Part shown: piece after piece, positions 5,874 through 13,283 of the stretch | Layout of the letters: each line of letters opens with the position of its first letter | How positions within the stretch are numbered: position 1 is the stretch's first letter | DNA from: CAYNRQ01 sp964399875 | Lineage (GTDB): Archaea > Aenigmatarchaeota > Aenigmatarchaeia > QMZP01 | Direction: 5' to 3' | Length of the DNA: 17,696 nt | Assembly: GCA_964399875.1 (NCBI GenBank) | Contig: CAYNRQ010000020.1 | Location: forward strand, 1 to 17,696 | Notes under the pieces: model-generated | Database searches by the model: none | Told to the model about the DNA's origin: nothing | The model's input: only the letters and a program-made list of their open reading frames with translations | Translations under genes and position numbers: made by a program

Positions 5874-6018
5874 AGTCAGGAAAGATTGGCCGAACCCCTC
5901 TGGAGGTTATCCAGCTTGAATCATTGCTTAAATAAAGATTTGGGCACCTTTGGATACTCTCAGGGTATACAAGGGAGGATTGCCTTCATGTGTTTGGCTT
6001 TTCCCTGAGAACCTGACT
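5874..6018 (+). promoter_or_regulatory. Foldable 5' leader of the groES operon
   Basis: The leader is closed by AGTCAGG (5874-5880) with CCTGACT (6012-6018), seven pairs. Inside are the hairpin CTGGA/TCCAG (loop GGTTA, about 5899-5913) and a nested arm of GGCA, CCTT and ATAC against GTAT, AAGG and TGCC (about 5942-5984); GGCC (5888-5891) can also meet GGC (5996-5998). No protein start with a ribosome-binding site lies in it. Its 3' edge stops just before the groES ribosome-binding site. It could be a thermosensor or ligand-sensing leader, or a separate small RNA. I do not recognise a known riboswitch class. Confidence 0.45.
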
Positions 6019-6034
6019 TGGATGAGGTGGTGAA

Positions 6035-6322
6035 ATGAAAATAAAGCCAATAGGAGAGCGAGTGTTAATCAAACAATACAAAAAGGAGGAGAAAACCAAA
6101 GGAGGAATCTACATTCCTGATTCTGCAAAAGAAGAGCGAAAGGAAGGCGAAGTCATTGCTGTAGGTCAGTTCAAAGACGGCAAAGAGCTGCCTCTCAAAC
6201 CAGGAGAAAGAATAATATATGGAGGGTACAGCTCAGAAGAAATTGAGATTGACGGGGAAAAGTATATCTTTGTCGATTTTAAAGATGTGCTGGCAAAGAT
6301 TGGGGAAGGTGAGCAAAAATGA
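6035..6322 (+). CDS. groES: Co-chaperonin GroES (Hsp10)
   Basis: Forms the seven-subunit lid that closes the GroEL folding chamber. The 95-residue product is of normal length: IKPIGERVLIKQ start, mobile loop with the GroEL-binding tripeptide region GGIYIPD (23-29), beta-barrel core, roof segment around GYSSEEIEIDGEKY, and FVDFKDVLAKI near the end. GAGGTGGTGA stands just before the ATG. It overlaps groEL by the four bases ATGA, so the two are translationally coupled. GroES is a bacterial-type protein; its presence with groEL in an archaeal context fits an old gene transfer, as known for Methanosarcina and other archaea. Confidence 0.95.
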   Translation: MKIKPIGERVLIKQYKKEEKTKGGIYIPDSAKEERKEGEVIAVGQFKDGKELPLKPGERIIYGGYSSEEIEIDGEKYIFVDFKDVLAKIGEGEQK

Positions 6323-7929
6323 CAGATGCAAAACAAATCATGTTTAATGAAAATGCAAGACAGGTGTTGCTGAAAGGAATTAATAAGGTAGCAAACACAG
6401 TAAAAATCACGCTGGGCCCCAAAGGAAGAAACGTTGTCATTGACAAAACGACAAATCCAATAATTACGAATGACGGCGTTACAATAGCAAAAGAAATAGA
6501 GCTAAAAAACAAATTTGAAAACATGGGTGCCAAGTTAATCAAGGAGGTTGCTTCAAAAACACAGGATAATGCCGGAGACGGAACAACAACAGCAGTTCTT
6601 TTGGGGCAGGCAATAATAACCGAGGGTCTGAAAAACATCACTTCCGGAGCCAATCCCATTGAAATAAAAAAAGGGATAGAAAAGGCTACGGCAAAGGTGG
6701 TAGAATACCTGAAGCAAAGAAGCGTTGAGGTTAAGGATAAAGAAAAGATAACACAAGTCGCAACAATCTCTGCAAACAATGATGATGTTATTGGCAAACT
6801 TATTGCAGATGCAATGCAGAGAGTAGGTCATGACGGTGTTATAACAGTTGAAGAAGGAAAGAGCATTGAAACAGACCTTGAGGTTGTTGAGGGAATGCAG
6901 TTTGAAGAAGGGTTTGTAAGCCCTTATATGGTCACTGACCACGAGAAGATGGTTTGCGAATTTGAAGATCCTCACATTCTAATAACAGACAAAAAACTAA
7001 GCAGCATGAAAGAGCTTGTTCCTGTTCTGGAAAAGGTCGCATCTGACAGCAAGCCGCTCTTAATCATTTCGGAAGATGTTGAGGGCGAGGCCCAGGCCGC
7101 ATTAATTCTTAACATAATTCGGGGAGCCCTAAAAGTCTGCGCGGTTAAAGCACCCGGCTTTGGAGATGAGAAAAAAGAAATGCTGGAAGATATTGCAGTA
7201 TTGACTGGAGGCAAGGTTGTTTCCGAGGACAAAGGCATGAAACTGGAAAACTTCAGCGAAGAATGGTTTGGTCATGCAAGGAAAATACAGGTTGATAATG
7301 AAAAAACAATAATAGTTGAAGGAAAAGGAGACACAAAAGCAATAGAAGAAAGAAAGCGCATGATAGAGTCTCAAATCAAATTGGCTGACTCAGACTATAA
7401 AAAAACCGACTTAAAGAAAAGACTGGCAAAGCTTGGGGGAGGTGTTGCAGTAATCAAGGTGGGAGCAGCTACTGAGACAGAAATGAAAGAAAAGAAGATG
7501 AGAATTGATGATGCGCTTAACGCTACGAAAGCGGCTGTGGAGGAGGGGGTTATTCCCGGAGGAGGGATAACCCTTTACAGAGCCAGAAAAGTCCTGGATG
7601 AAATCGAGGCAGAAAACGACCAGGCCGTTGGAGTGGATATTATAAGAAAGGCGCTCGAAGCGCCGGTAAGGCAAATAGCATTCAATGCCGGAAAAGAGGG
7701 AGGAGAAGTGATAGCGAAATTGAATTCAGAAGCAGATGAAAGTGTTGGCTATAATGCCAAGAAAGACCGGTATGAAGACCTGATGAAAGCGGGAGTAATT
7801 GACCCGACAAAGGTTGTGAGAAATGAACTGCAAAATGCTGCATCAATATCTGCTATGGTGCTGACCACAGAAGCGCTGATAACCAATTATGATGAAAAGG
7901 ATGAAAAAACAGCCGCCATAATAATATAA
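6319..7929 (+). CDS. groEL: Group I chaperonin GroEL (Hsp60)
   Basis: Bacterial-type chaperonin of 536 residues that refolds proteins inside a double ring closed by GroES. It shows TLGPKGRNV (31-39), NDGVTIAKEIEL (51-62), the nucleotide-site GDGTTT (86-91), an apical domain with the ETDLEVVEGMQF hallmark, GGGVAVIKVGAATETEMKEKK with the following catalytic aspartate region RIDDALNAT, and VIPGGGITLYRA. The C-terminus ends EKTAAIII and lacks the Gly-Gly-Met repeat tail of most GroELs. The start overlaps the groES stop (ATGA), with GGTGA six bases upstream. Its co-existence with the thermosome means that two chaperonin types operate in one cell, presumably with different substrates. Confidence 0.97.
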   Translation: MTDAKQIMFNENARQVLLKGINKVANTVKITLGPKGRNVVIDKTTNPIITNDGVTIAKEIELKNKFENMGAKLIKEVASKTQDNAGDGTTTAVLLGQAIITEGLKNITSGANPIEIKKGIEKATAKVVEYLKQRSVEVKDKEKITQVATISANNDDVIGKLIADAMQRVGHDGVITVEEGKSIETDLEVVEGMQFEEGFVSPYMVTDHEKMVCEFEDPHILITDKKLSSMKELVPVLEKVASDSKPLLIISEDVEGEAQAALILNIIRGALKVCAVKAPGFGDEKKEMLEDIAVLTGGKVVSEDKGMKLENFSEEWFGHARKIQVDNEKTIIVEGKGDTKAIEERKRMIESQIKLADSDYKKTDLKKRLAKLGGGVAVIKVGAATETEMKEKKMRIDDALNATKAAVEEGVIPGGGITLYRARKVLDEIEAENDQAVGVDIIRKALEAPVRQIAFNAGKEGGEVIAKLNSEADESVGYNAKKDRYEDLMKAGVIDPTKVVRNELQNAASISAMVLTTEALITNYDEKDEKTAAIII

Positions 7930-7946
7930 GTTGGGAGGTGATTTCA

Positions 7947-8429
7947 ATGACAGGGAAATGGAGCATTTGGGATGAAATGAGAAGGATGCAGGTAGAAATG
8001 AACAACATATTCTCCAGATTTTTTGGTAATGAGCCTTTCAGTAAACCAGAAGGACTGCTTGAAGGGCCGGGCAAATCACTGGCAGAAAGCAATTTCAGGC
8101 AGCCACTGGCTGATTTTATTGACAAGGGCAATGAGGTTGTGGCAAAAATTGAAATGCCGGGTGTGGACAAGAAAGACATTGAAATAAACGTGACTGAAGA
8201 CGGCATTGAGATAAAGGCAGAAAACAAGGACGAATACAGGGAAGAGGACAAGAAAAAAGGCAGATTCAGTATAGAGAGAAGCTGTTCCGGATTCTACCGG
8301 TATTTCACCCTTCCAAAAGGAGCGGACACTGAAAAAATCGAGGCTACCTGTAAAAACGGCATACTTGAGTTGAGAATACCAAAAAAAGAGGGCCACAAAA
8401 CAAAAACAAAAAGGATAGAAGTTAAATAA
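7947..8429 (+). CDS. hsp20: Small heat-shock protein, Hsp20/alpha-crystallin family
   Basis: ATP-independent holdase that binds unfolding proteins and passes them to DnaK or chaperonins. The 160-residue protein has a variable N-terminal arm (about 1-50, with FSRFFGN), an alpha-crystallin domain from about PLADFIDKGNEVVAKIEMPGV through the SIERSCSGFYRYFTLPKGAD segment to KNGILELRIPK, and a short basic tail. I chose ATG 7947, five bases after GGTGA, over the GTG at 7938. It starts 17 nt after groEL and is likely in the same transcript. Grouping with groESL and grpE/dnaK makes a complete disaggregation and refolding set, apart from dnaJ. Confidence 0.94.
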   Translation: MTGKWSIWDEMRRMQVEMNNIFSRFFGNEPFSKPEGLLEGPGKSLAESNFRQPLADFIDKGNEVVAKIEMPGVDKKDIEINVTEDGIEIKAENKDEYREEDKKKGRFSIERSCSGFYRYFTLPKGADTEKIEATCKNGILELRIPKKEGHKTKTKRIEVK

Positions 8430-8437
8430 TTCATGCT

Positions 8438-8467
8438 GGCAGTATTTCCTGCCTGTTATGTCATAAC
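8438..8467 (+). other. Small hairpin and dyad after hsp20
   Basis: GGCAG/CTGCC (8438-8453) forms a 5-bp hairpin with loop TATTTC, followed at once by the dyad GTTATG-T-CATAAC (8455-8467). They lie between the hsp20 stop and the micro-ORF. They could be a processing or binding site. No TATA box is evident. Confidence 0.35.
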
Positions 8468-8487
8468 TCGTTAAGGGGGTGATTGAT

Positions 8488-8535
8488 ATGACAGAGGAGG
8501 AAAAGAATGATAATAAAAAAGAAAAGAAAGACTAA
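8488..8535 (+). CDS. Putative 15-residue charged micro-ORF before grpE
   Basis: Reads MTEEEKNDNKKEKKD and stops with TAA. It has a perfect GGTGA exactly five bases before the ATG (8478-8482), the same signal used by the real genes around it, which is why I list it. Its acidic/basic composition resembles the disordered N-terminal tails common in GrpE proteins, and grpE starts 63 nt further on with its own ribosome-binding site. It may be a leader peptide, a detached piece of an older grpE start, or a chance match. Confidence 0.4.
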   Translation: MTEEEKNDNKKEKKD

Positions 8536-8552
8536 AACATACATTGAATCAA

Positions 8553-8579
8553 GAAAGGCGGGATAAGCCCCCGCCTTTC
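8553..8579 (+). terminator. Strong hairpin between the micro-ORF and grpE
   Basis: GAAAGGCGGG pairs with CCCGCCTTTC over ten perfect base pairs, with loop ATAAGCC. It is one of the most stable simple hairpins in the window. No T-run follows, so it may be a processing or stabilising element that sets different levels for groESL-hsp20 and grpE-dnaK rather than a true terminator. Confidence 0.5.
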
Positions 8580-8598
8580 CACCCTGATCGGTGATTTA

Positions 8599-9141
8599 AT
8601 GAAAAGGAAACAGCAGCAAGGGAGAGAGGACAAAAAAATTGGCAGACTGAAAAAGGAACTTGAAGAAAAGACAAAACTTGCAGAAGAACGTCTGAACCAA
8701 ATCAAATATCTCCAGGCAGATTTCGAGAACTATAAAAAAGACTTGGAGAGGCAAAGATCACAATTCGAGTCATCAGCAAACCAGGAGCTGGTGAAAGAGC
8801 TTCTGCCGCTGATTGATGACCTGGAAGCTGCGGCTAAAAAATCTGGAAACAAGGACGCTCAGGAAGGATACAAGCTCATATTGAAAAAGCTGCTTGATGT
8901 GCTTTTAAAAAGTGGACTCAAGCCGATTGAATCAATAGGGAAAAAGTTCGATCCGTATTACCATGAAGCTGTAATAAGTGTAGAATCCGAAAAGCCTGAA
9001 GGGACAGTGGTGGATGAGCTCCAGAAAGGATACACTTTCCGTTCAAAAGTGATAAGGCATTCCAAGGTTAAGGTGGCAAAAAATAAAAAATATGAATCCA
9101 AAAAAATGGTGACGAAAATGACTAAAGACCAGCAGGTATGA
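8599..9141 (+). CDS. grpE: Nucleotide exchange factor GrpE
   Basis: Releases ADP from DnaK and so resets the Hsp70 cycle. The 180-residue protein has a charged N-terminal tail, a long coiled-coil helix (about 12-70) with the signature LQADFENYKKDLERQ, a helical bundle (ELLPLIDDLEAA), and a C-terminal beta domain with GKKFDPYYHEAV and ELQKGYTFRSKVIRHSKVKV, the family signature. The tail after that is lysine-rich. GGTGA lies four bases before the ATG. It precedes dnaK by 74 nt. No dnaJ follows dnaK, so the J-protein partner must be encoded elsewhere. Confidence 0.95.
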   Translation: MKRKQQQGREDKKIGRLKKELEEKTKLAEERLNQIKYLQADFENYKKDLERQRSQFESSANQELVKELLPLIDDLEAAAKKSGNKDAQEGYKLILKKLLDVLLKSGLKPIESIGKKFDPYYHEAVISVESEKPEGTVVDELQKGYTFRSKVIRHSKVKVAKNKKYESKKMVTKMTKDQQV

Positions 9142-9144
9142 TAA

Positions 9145-9155
9145 TTTTATAAAAA
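9145..9155 (+). promoter_or_regulatory. Possible separate promoter of dnaK
   Basis: An AT-rich TATA-like stretch (around TTTTATAAAAA) lies in the grpE-dnaK gap. It could start a dnaK transcript near 9175, giving a leader of roughly 40 nt. Read-through from grpE remains possible. Confidence 0.3.
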
Positions 9156-9215
9156 ATAGGCATAAAGAATATGAAGTAAAAATGATGGAAGAAAAATCTG
9201 AAGACGGTGATTATA

Positions 9216-11150
9216 ATGAGCGGAAATAAAGAAGCAAAAAAGGAGAAAATAATCGGTATAGACTTGGGAACCTCAAACTCACAGGCAGCTGTCATTATGG
9301 GCGGCAAGCCAACCATAATTCCCTCAGCAGAAGGAGCAACAGTGGCAGGGAAGATGTTCCCCTCTGTTGTGGCCTTCACAAAAGACGGCCAGGTGCTGGT
9401 GGGAGAACCCGCAAGAAGGCAGGCAGTCTCAAACACTGAAGGAACTGTAATGGGAGCCAAAAGAAAAATGGGAAAAGATTTCAAGTACAAGATTTACGGA
9501 AAGGAATACACACCACAGCAGATCTCCGCTTTCATCCTCCAGAAAATCAAGAGGGACGCAGAGGACTTCCTTGGCGAGAAAATCAGAAAGGCAGTCATCA
9601 CAGTCCCTGCTTATTTCGATGACAACCAGAGGACTGCAACAAAGGATGCCGGAAGAATAGCAGGGCTGGATGTCGTCAGGCTTGTGAACGAGCCGACAGC
9701 TGCTGCCATGGCATATGGCATAGACAAGAAAGGCGAGGAACACAAGATAATGGTTTTTGATTTCGGAGGTGGAACGCTCGACGTCACAATCATGGAATAC
9801 GGTGACGGAACATTCACTGTCCTTTCCACATCAGGCGACACCCAGCTCGGCGGAAGGGACATGGATGAGGCCCTTATGAAACATGTGGTTGATGATTTCA
9901 AGGCAAAGGAGGGCATAGACCTTAACAATGACGACATGGCTATGCAGAGGGTAAGGGAAGCGGCGGAGAAGGCGAAGATAGAGCTTTCCACAACACTGGA
10001 GACTGACATAAACCTCCCGTATATCACTTCAACCGACAAAGGACCAAAGCACCTCAACATGAAGATTACGAGATCGCAGCTCGAAAAGCTTGTCATGCCG
10101 GTAATTGAGAAATGCAGGCACCCAATGGAGCAGGCAATCAAGGATGCAAAGATAACAAAGGACAATATAGACAAGATTATAATGGTAGGCGGTCCCACCA
10201 GAATGCCCGCTGTCCGCAAGTTTGTTGAGGGTTTTGTCGGAAAGAAGGTTGAAGGCGGTGTTGACCCCATGGAATGTGTCGCTATGGGTGCTGCCATACA
10301 AGGCGGTGTTCTCGCAGGGGATGTGAAAGACATGGTGCTTCTCGATGTCACACCTTTAACCCTTGGAATTGAAACCCTTGGCGAAGTTATGACACCGCTT
10401 ATAGAAAGGAATACCACGATACCCGTAAAGAAAAAGAAGATATTCTCCACTGCAGCTGATTACCAGCCTGCAGTAACCATTCATGTTCTGCAGGGAGAGA
10501 GGAGCATGGCAAAAGACAACACCAGTCTTGGAAAATTCAACCTTGAAGGCATTCCGCCTGCACCGAGAGGCGTTCCGCAGATTGAGGTTACATTCGACAT
10601 AGACGCATCAGGCATACTTAATGTTTCAGCTAAAGACCTGGGAACAGGAAAGGAACAGAAGATTACGATAACAGCTTCCACAAAGCTTTCTGACGAGGAA
10701 ATAGAGAAAATGATACAAGACGCAAAGGAGCATGAAGAAGAGGACAGGAAGAGGAAGGAGGAAGCAGAGATCAGGAACAACGCAGACACACTTCTGTACA
10801 CAACAGAGAAAACCCTGTCCGAACTGGGAGACAAAATTTCCAAAGATCAAAAAGAGAAGATAGAGAAATCCATGAAAGATCTGAAGGGCGCGCTTTCAGG
10901 CACGGATATTGAAAAAATAAAGAAAGAAGCAGAAAGCCTCCAGAAGGTTGTCGGAGAGGCAGGGGCATCCATATATCAGGAAGCCATGAAGAAGCAGGCA
11001 GAAGAAGCTGCAAAGAAGGCCGCAGAGGACAAGCCGAAAAAAAGCGAAGAAGATGAAAAAACCAGGAAGAAAAAGACAAGGGATGAGAAAGTGGTGGACG
11101 CTGAATATGAAATAAAAGATGAAAAGAAAAAAGGCAATGATAGCAAATAA
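9216..11150 (+). CDS. dnaK: Molecular chaperone DnaK (Hsp70)
   Basis: ATP-driven Hsp70 chaperone of 644 residues. The ATPase domain has IGIDLGTSNS near the start, TVPAYFDDNQRTATKDAGRIAG, NEPTAAAMAYG, FDFGGGTLDVT, LGGRDMDEAL and MVGGPTRMPAVRKF. The linker region contains VLLDVTPLTLGIET, followed by the substrate-binding domain (IPVKKKKIFSTAAD, VLQGERSMAKDN, DIDASGILNVSAKDLGTGKEQKI) and a Lys/Glu-rich helical lid ending in the KVVDAEYEI motif. The insert of about two dozen residues typical of Gram-negative DnaK is absent between VMGAKRKMGKDF and GKEYTPQQISAF, as in Gram-positive and archaeal forms. Start ATG 9216 is five bases after GGTGA. By eye this gene is more GC-rich than the genes to its left, consistent with transfer or with selection on a highly expressed gene. 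Confidence 0.97.
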   Translation: MSGNKEAKKEKIIGIDLGTSNSQAAVIMGGKPTIIPSAEGATVAGKMFPSVVAFTKDGQVLVGEPARRQAVSNTEGTVMGAKRKMGKDFKYKIYGKEYTPQQISAFILQKIKRDAEDFLGEKIRKAVITVPAYFDDNQRTATKDAGRIAGLDVVRLVNEPTAAAMAYGIDKKGEEHKIMVFDFGGGTLDVTIMEYGDGTFTVLSTSGDTQLGGRDMDEALMKHVVDDFKAKEGIDLNNDDMAMQRVREAAEKAKIELSTTLETDINLPYITSTDKGPKHLNMKITRSQLEKLVMPVIEKCRHPMEQAIKDAKITKDNIDKIIMVGGPTRMPAVRKFVEGFVGKKVEGGVDPMECVAMGAAIQGGVLAGDVKDMVLLDVTPLTLGIETLGEVMTPLIERNTTIPVKKKKIFSTAADYQPAVTIHVLQGERSMAKDNTSLGKFNLEGIPPAPRGVPQIEVTFDIDASGILNVSAKDLGTGKEQKITITASTKLSDEEIEKMIQDAKEHEEEDRKRKEEAEIRNNADTLLYTTEKTLSELGDKISKDQKEKIEKSMKDLKGALSGTDIEKIKKEAESLQKVVGEAGASIYQEAMKKQAEEAAKKAAEDKPKKSEEDEKTRKKKTRDEKVVDAEYEIKDEKKKGNDSK

Positions 11151-11151
11151 T

Positions 11152-11168
11152 CCCCGGACTGGCCGGGG
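11152..11168 (+). terminator. GC-rich hairpin after dnaK
   Basis: CCCCGG pairs with CCGGGG around the loop ACTGG, starting one base after the dnaK stop codon. It ends the chaperone block and probably marks the 3' end of the dnaK mRNA. Confidence 0.55.
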
Positions 11169-11228
11169 CATTGTTATGTGACCAAAAACACGCTCATCTT
11201 AACCACCCAATATACAGTTATTAAAACC

Positions 11229-11322
11229 ATATTTAAGTCTCTTGTGAAACCCGTATCAAGAAAAAAGATATAGAACATTGTTCCATATATTTTTTAATTA
11301 ATATTCTAGGAAATATAGTTAT
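11229..11322 (+). promoter_or_regulatory. Promoter region of the membrane protein / winged-helix pair
   Basis: TATA-like stretches occur at about 11229-11238 (ATATTTAAGT) and in the AT-rich run 11284-11306. A perfect dyad, GAACA-T-TGTTC, at 11273-11283 lies between them and could be an operator for the small winged-helix protein encoded just downstream. No ribosome-binding site is evident before the ATG at 11323. Confidence 0.35.
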
Positions 11323-12009
11323 ATGATAAACTATATATTCAGCCCCAGATGGTTTTACGGAATAGATATAGTACTTGAAATATTCAGCATAATCGTTGTC
11401 CTCCTCCTGACAAGATATGGATATAAACTCTACGGGATAACTAAGGATAAAAAACACAAGCATTTTTCTGCGTTCTTTCTTATGATAGGAATTGCTTTCT
11501 TGTTCAAGATCATGGCGAATTTCGATATATACTATCTTGAGGTTAATTCCATACAGATAGCAAATGCAGTATTTTATTTCGAGTCATCCCATGTTTCGGA
11601 AATCCTTTTTTATATCGGGTTTACAGCTTTCAGGTTCCTCATGATGCTGGCCTTTTTCGGACTCCTTTACATAAACTGGAAAAGGAAAGACGGATTCCTT
11701 TTGAGCACGTATTTCATCGCGGTGATAGCACTCTTTAGCCACAGTTCCTATTATATTTTCCACATAACCATGTTCGTGTTACTTTTAGGATTGTTCACCA
11801 GCCATTTCAAGCGCTACATAAAGAAAATTCCCCATGACAAAGGAATGCTGCTTACACCACTCTCGTTCTTTATGCTTTTACTAAGCCAGGCCGTGTTCAC
11901 TGCAATAGCACTGGATCTGATGCTTTACGTTGTCGGTGAGATGTTCCAGCTGGCAGGATTCTGCATATTGCTGTATGAGTACTTTATGGTGATACGCTAT
12001 GAAAAATAG
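11323..12009 (+). CDS. Multi-spanning membrane protein of unknown function
   Basis: A 228-residue, very hydrophobic protein with about seven predicted transmembrane segments (roughly 12-32, 47-65, 92-117, 123-140, 142-158, 175-196, 201-222). Short basic loops such as KDKKHKH and FKRYIKKIPHDK probably face the cytoplasm. I recognise no catalytic motif. The layout resembles a stand-alone 7TM sensor module. Its last 11 bases overlap the next gene, a winged-helix protein, so the two are probably made together and may work as membrane sensor and DNA-binding output. That link is inferred from the overlap only. Confidence 0.8.
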   Translation: MINYIFSPRWFYGIDIVLEIFSIIVVLLLTRYGYKLYGITKDKKHKHFSAFFLMIGIAFLFKIMANFDIYYLEVNSIQIANAVFYFESSHVSEILFYIGFTAFRFLMMLAFFGLLYINWKRKDGFLLSTYFIAVIALFSHSSYYIFHITMFVLLLGLFTSHFKRYIKKIPHDKGMLLTPLSFFMLLLSQAVFTAIALDLMLYVVGEMFQLAGFCILLYEYFMVIRYEK

Positions 12010-12262
12010 GCGAGACCGCATTGACATCATCATTTCAATACTTGAAGCTATTGAAAAGGAGAACGGGAAGGCAAAGCCCACACACGTGCTTTATAAGGCC
12101 AATCTTTCTCACAAGCTGCTGAAGCATTATACAAGCGAGCTGAAGGCAAAGGGGTTTATAGCAGAAAACGATGATAAATCAATCAGCCTGCTGGAAAACG
12201 GAGTCATGTTCCTCTCTGAACTCAGAAAGATGAAAAGGTTCATGGAGATGTTCAATATATAA
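11999..12262 (+). CDS. Small winged-helix regulator (COG3432 / ArnR1-like)
   Basis: An 87-residue protein that is little more than one winged helix: RRDRIDIIISILEAIE as helix 1, the helix-turn-helix around 28-58 (THVLYKANLSHKLLKHYTSELKAKG), then FIAENDDKSISLLENGVMFL as the wing and a C-terminal dimerisation helix. This is the pattern of COG3432 / HTH_45 proteins of archaea, to which the Sulfolobus ArnR membrane-bound regulators are related. The ATG lies within the end of the membrane protein gene, so translation is coupled. It is followed 16 nt later by moxR, so it may regulate the downstream operon or its own promoter. Confidence 0.8.
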   Translation: MKNRRDRIDIIISILEAIEKENGKAKPTHVLYKANLSHKLLKHYTSELKAKGFIAENDDKSISLLENGVMFLSELRKMKRFMEMFNI

Positions 12263-12278
12263 CAGGTGGTGAATAAGC

Positions 12279-13268
12279 ATGGAAGACAAAGAAATCATGG
12301 CATTGAATAAAAAAGCAGAGCAATACTCTGCAGACTTGGATAAAATCATGGAGGAACTGAAAAAGGTTATAGTCGGGCAGGACTATGTCCTTGAACGCAT
12401 TTTGATAGCCCTCATAGCAGACGGCCATGTGCTTATCGAGGGAATGCCCGGCCTTGCCAAAACACTCATGGTGAGCACGCTTTCCCAGACAATGGATGCG
12501 GATTTCCGAAGAATCCAGTTCACTCCTGACCTGCTTCCTGCTGATATTATTGGAACAAAGATATACAACCAGAATACCGGTAAATTCTCAACAAAAAAAG
12601 GCCCTGTATTCACGAACTTCATTCTCGCAGATGAGATAAACAGGGCACCGCCAAAGGTCCAGTCCGCTCTCCTTGAAGCCATGCAAGAAAGGCAGGTTAC
12701 AATCTCAGGTGAAACATACCACCTGGAAAAACCATTTCTTGTTCTCGCAACACAAAACCCGATAGAAACAGAGGGAACATACAGGCTTCCTGAAGCCCAG
12801 GTTGACAGATTCATGTTCAAACTTCTGATTGATTATCCAGAACACCACGAAGAGATTGAAATAGTGAACAGAATGACCATTGGCAAAAACCCATTTGCAA
12901 ACAAGATCATATCACGGAAGAAAATACTGGACTTGCAGGGTTTCTGCCCCAAGATATATGCAGATGAGAAGATCAAGAAGTATGTAGCTTCCCTTGTTCA
13001 TGCAACACGAAAACCAGGAGAATACGGCCTTGACCTCAATGGCCTGATAGAATATGGAGCATCTCCCAGGGCATCCATATGGCTGATTCTTGGCGGCAAG
13101 GCCCATGCCCTGCTTAATGGAAGAGGGTATGTCAAACCAGAGGATATCAAGGCAATAGCCCCGGATGTGCTCAGACACAGGGTAATGCTAACTTACGAGG
13201 CAGAGGCAGAAGACATGACATCTGACAATATCATAGAAAAAATAATAAAGACCGTGAGAATACCATAA
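12279..13268 (+). CDS. moxR: MoxR-type AAA+ ATPase
   Basis: Cytoplasmic AAA+ ATPase of 329 residues. MoxR proteins act with VWA-domain proteins as chaperone-like systems that assemble or activate complexes, often at the envelope. Walker A is GMPGLAKT (55-62), Walker B with the following conserved stretch ILADEINRAP (115-124), sensor 1 ATQNPIE (157-163), and the PEAQVDRF segment holds a conserved arginine (R177). The C-terminal lid has the YGASPRASIWL and RHRVMLTYEAEAE segments. GGTGA lies six bases before the ATG. It heads a five-gene run with the protease gene starting 15 nt later. Confidence 0.95.
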   Translation: MEDKEIMALNKKAEQYSADLDKIMEELKKVIVGQDYVLERILIALIADGHVLIEGMPGLAKTLMVSTLSQTMDADFRRIQFTPDLLPADIIGTKIYNQNTGKFSTKKGPVFTNFILADEINRAPPKVQSALLEAMQERQVTISGETYHLEKPFLVLATQNPIETEGTYRLPEAQVDRFMFKLLIDYPEHHEEIEIVNRMTIGKNPFANKIISRKKILDLQGFCPKIYADEKIKKYVASLVHATRKPGEYGLDLNGLIEYGASPRASIWLILGGKAHALLNGRGYVKPEDIKAIAPDVLRHRVMLTYEAEAEDMTSDNIIEKIIKTVRIP

Positions 13269-13283
13269 ATTCAGGTGCTGCTT

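Noticed and set aside
5874..6018. An intron-containing or permuted tRNA in the groES leader
   Set aside because: No T-loop sequence of the TTCGAAT/TTCAAAT kind and no set of stems giving a cloverleaf could be found.
9611..10450. Long minus-strand open frame opposite dnaK and similar antisense frames elsewhere
   Set aside because: These are shadows of the coding strand in highly biased genes, without ribosome-binding sites or recognisable protein features.
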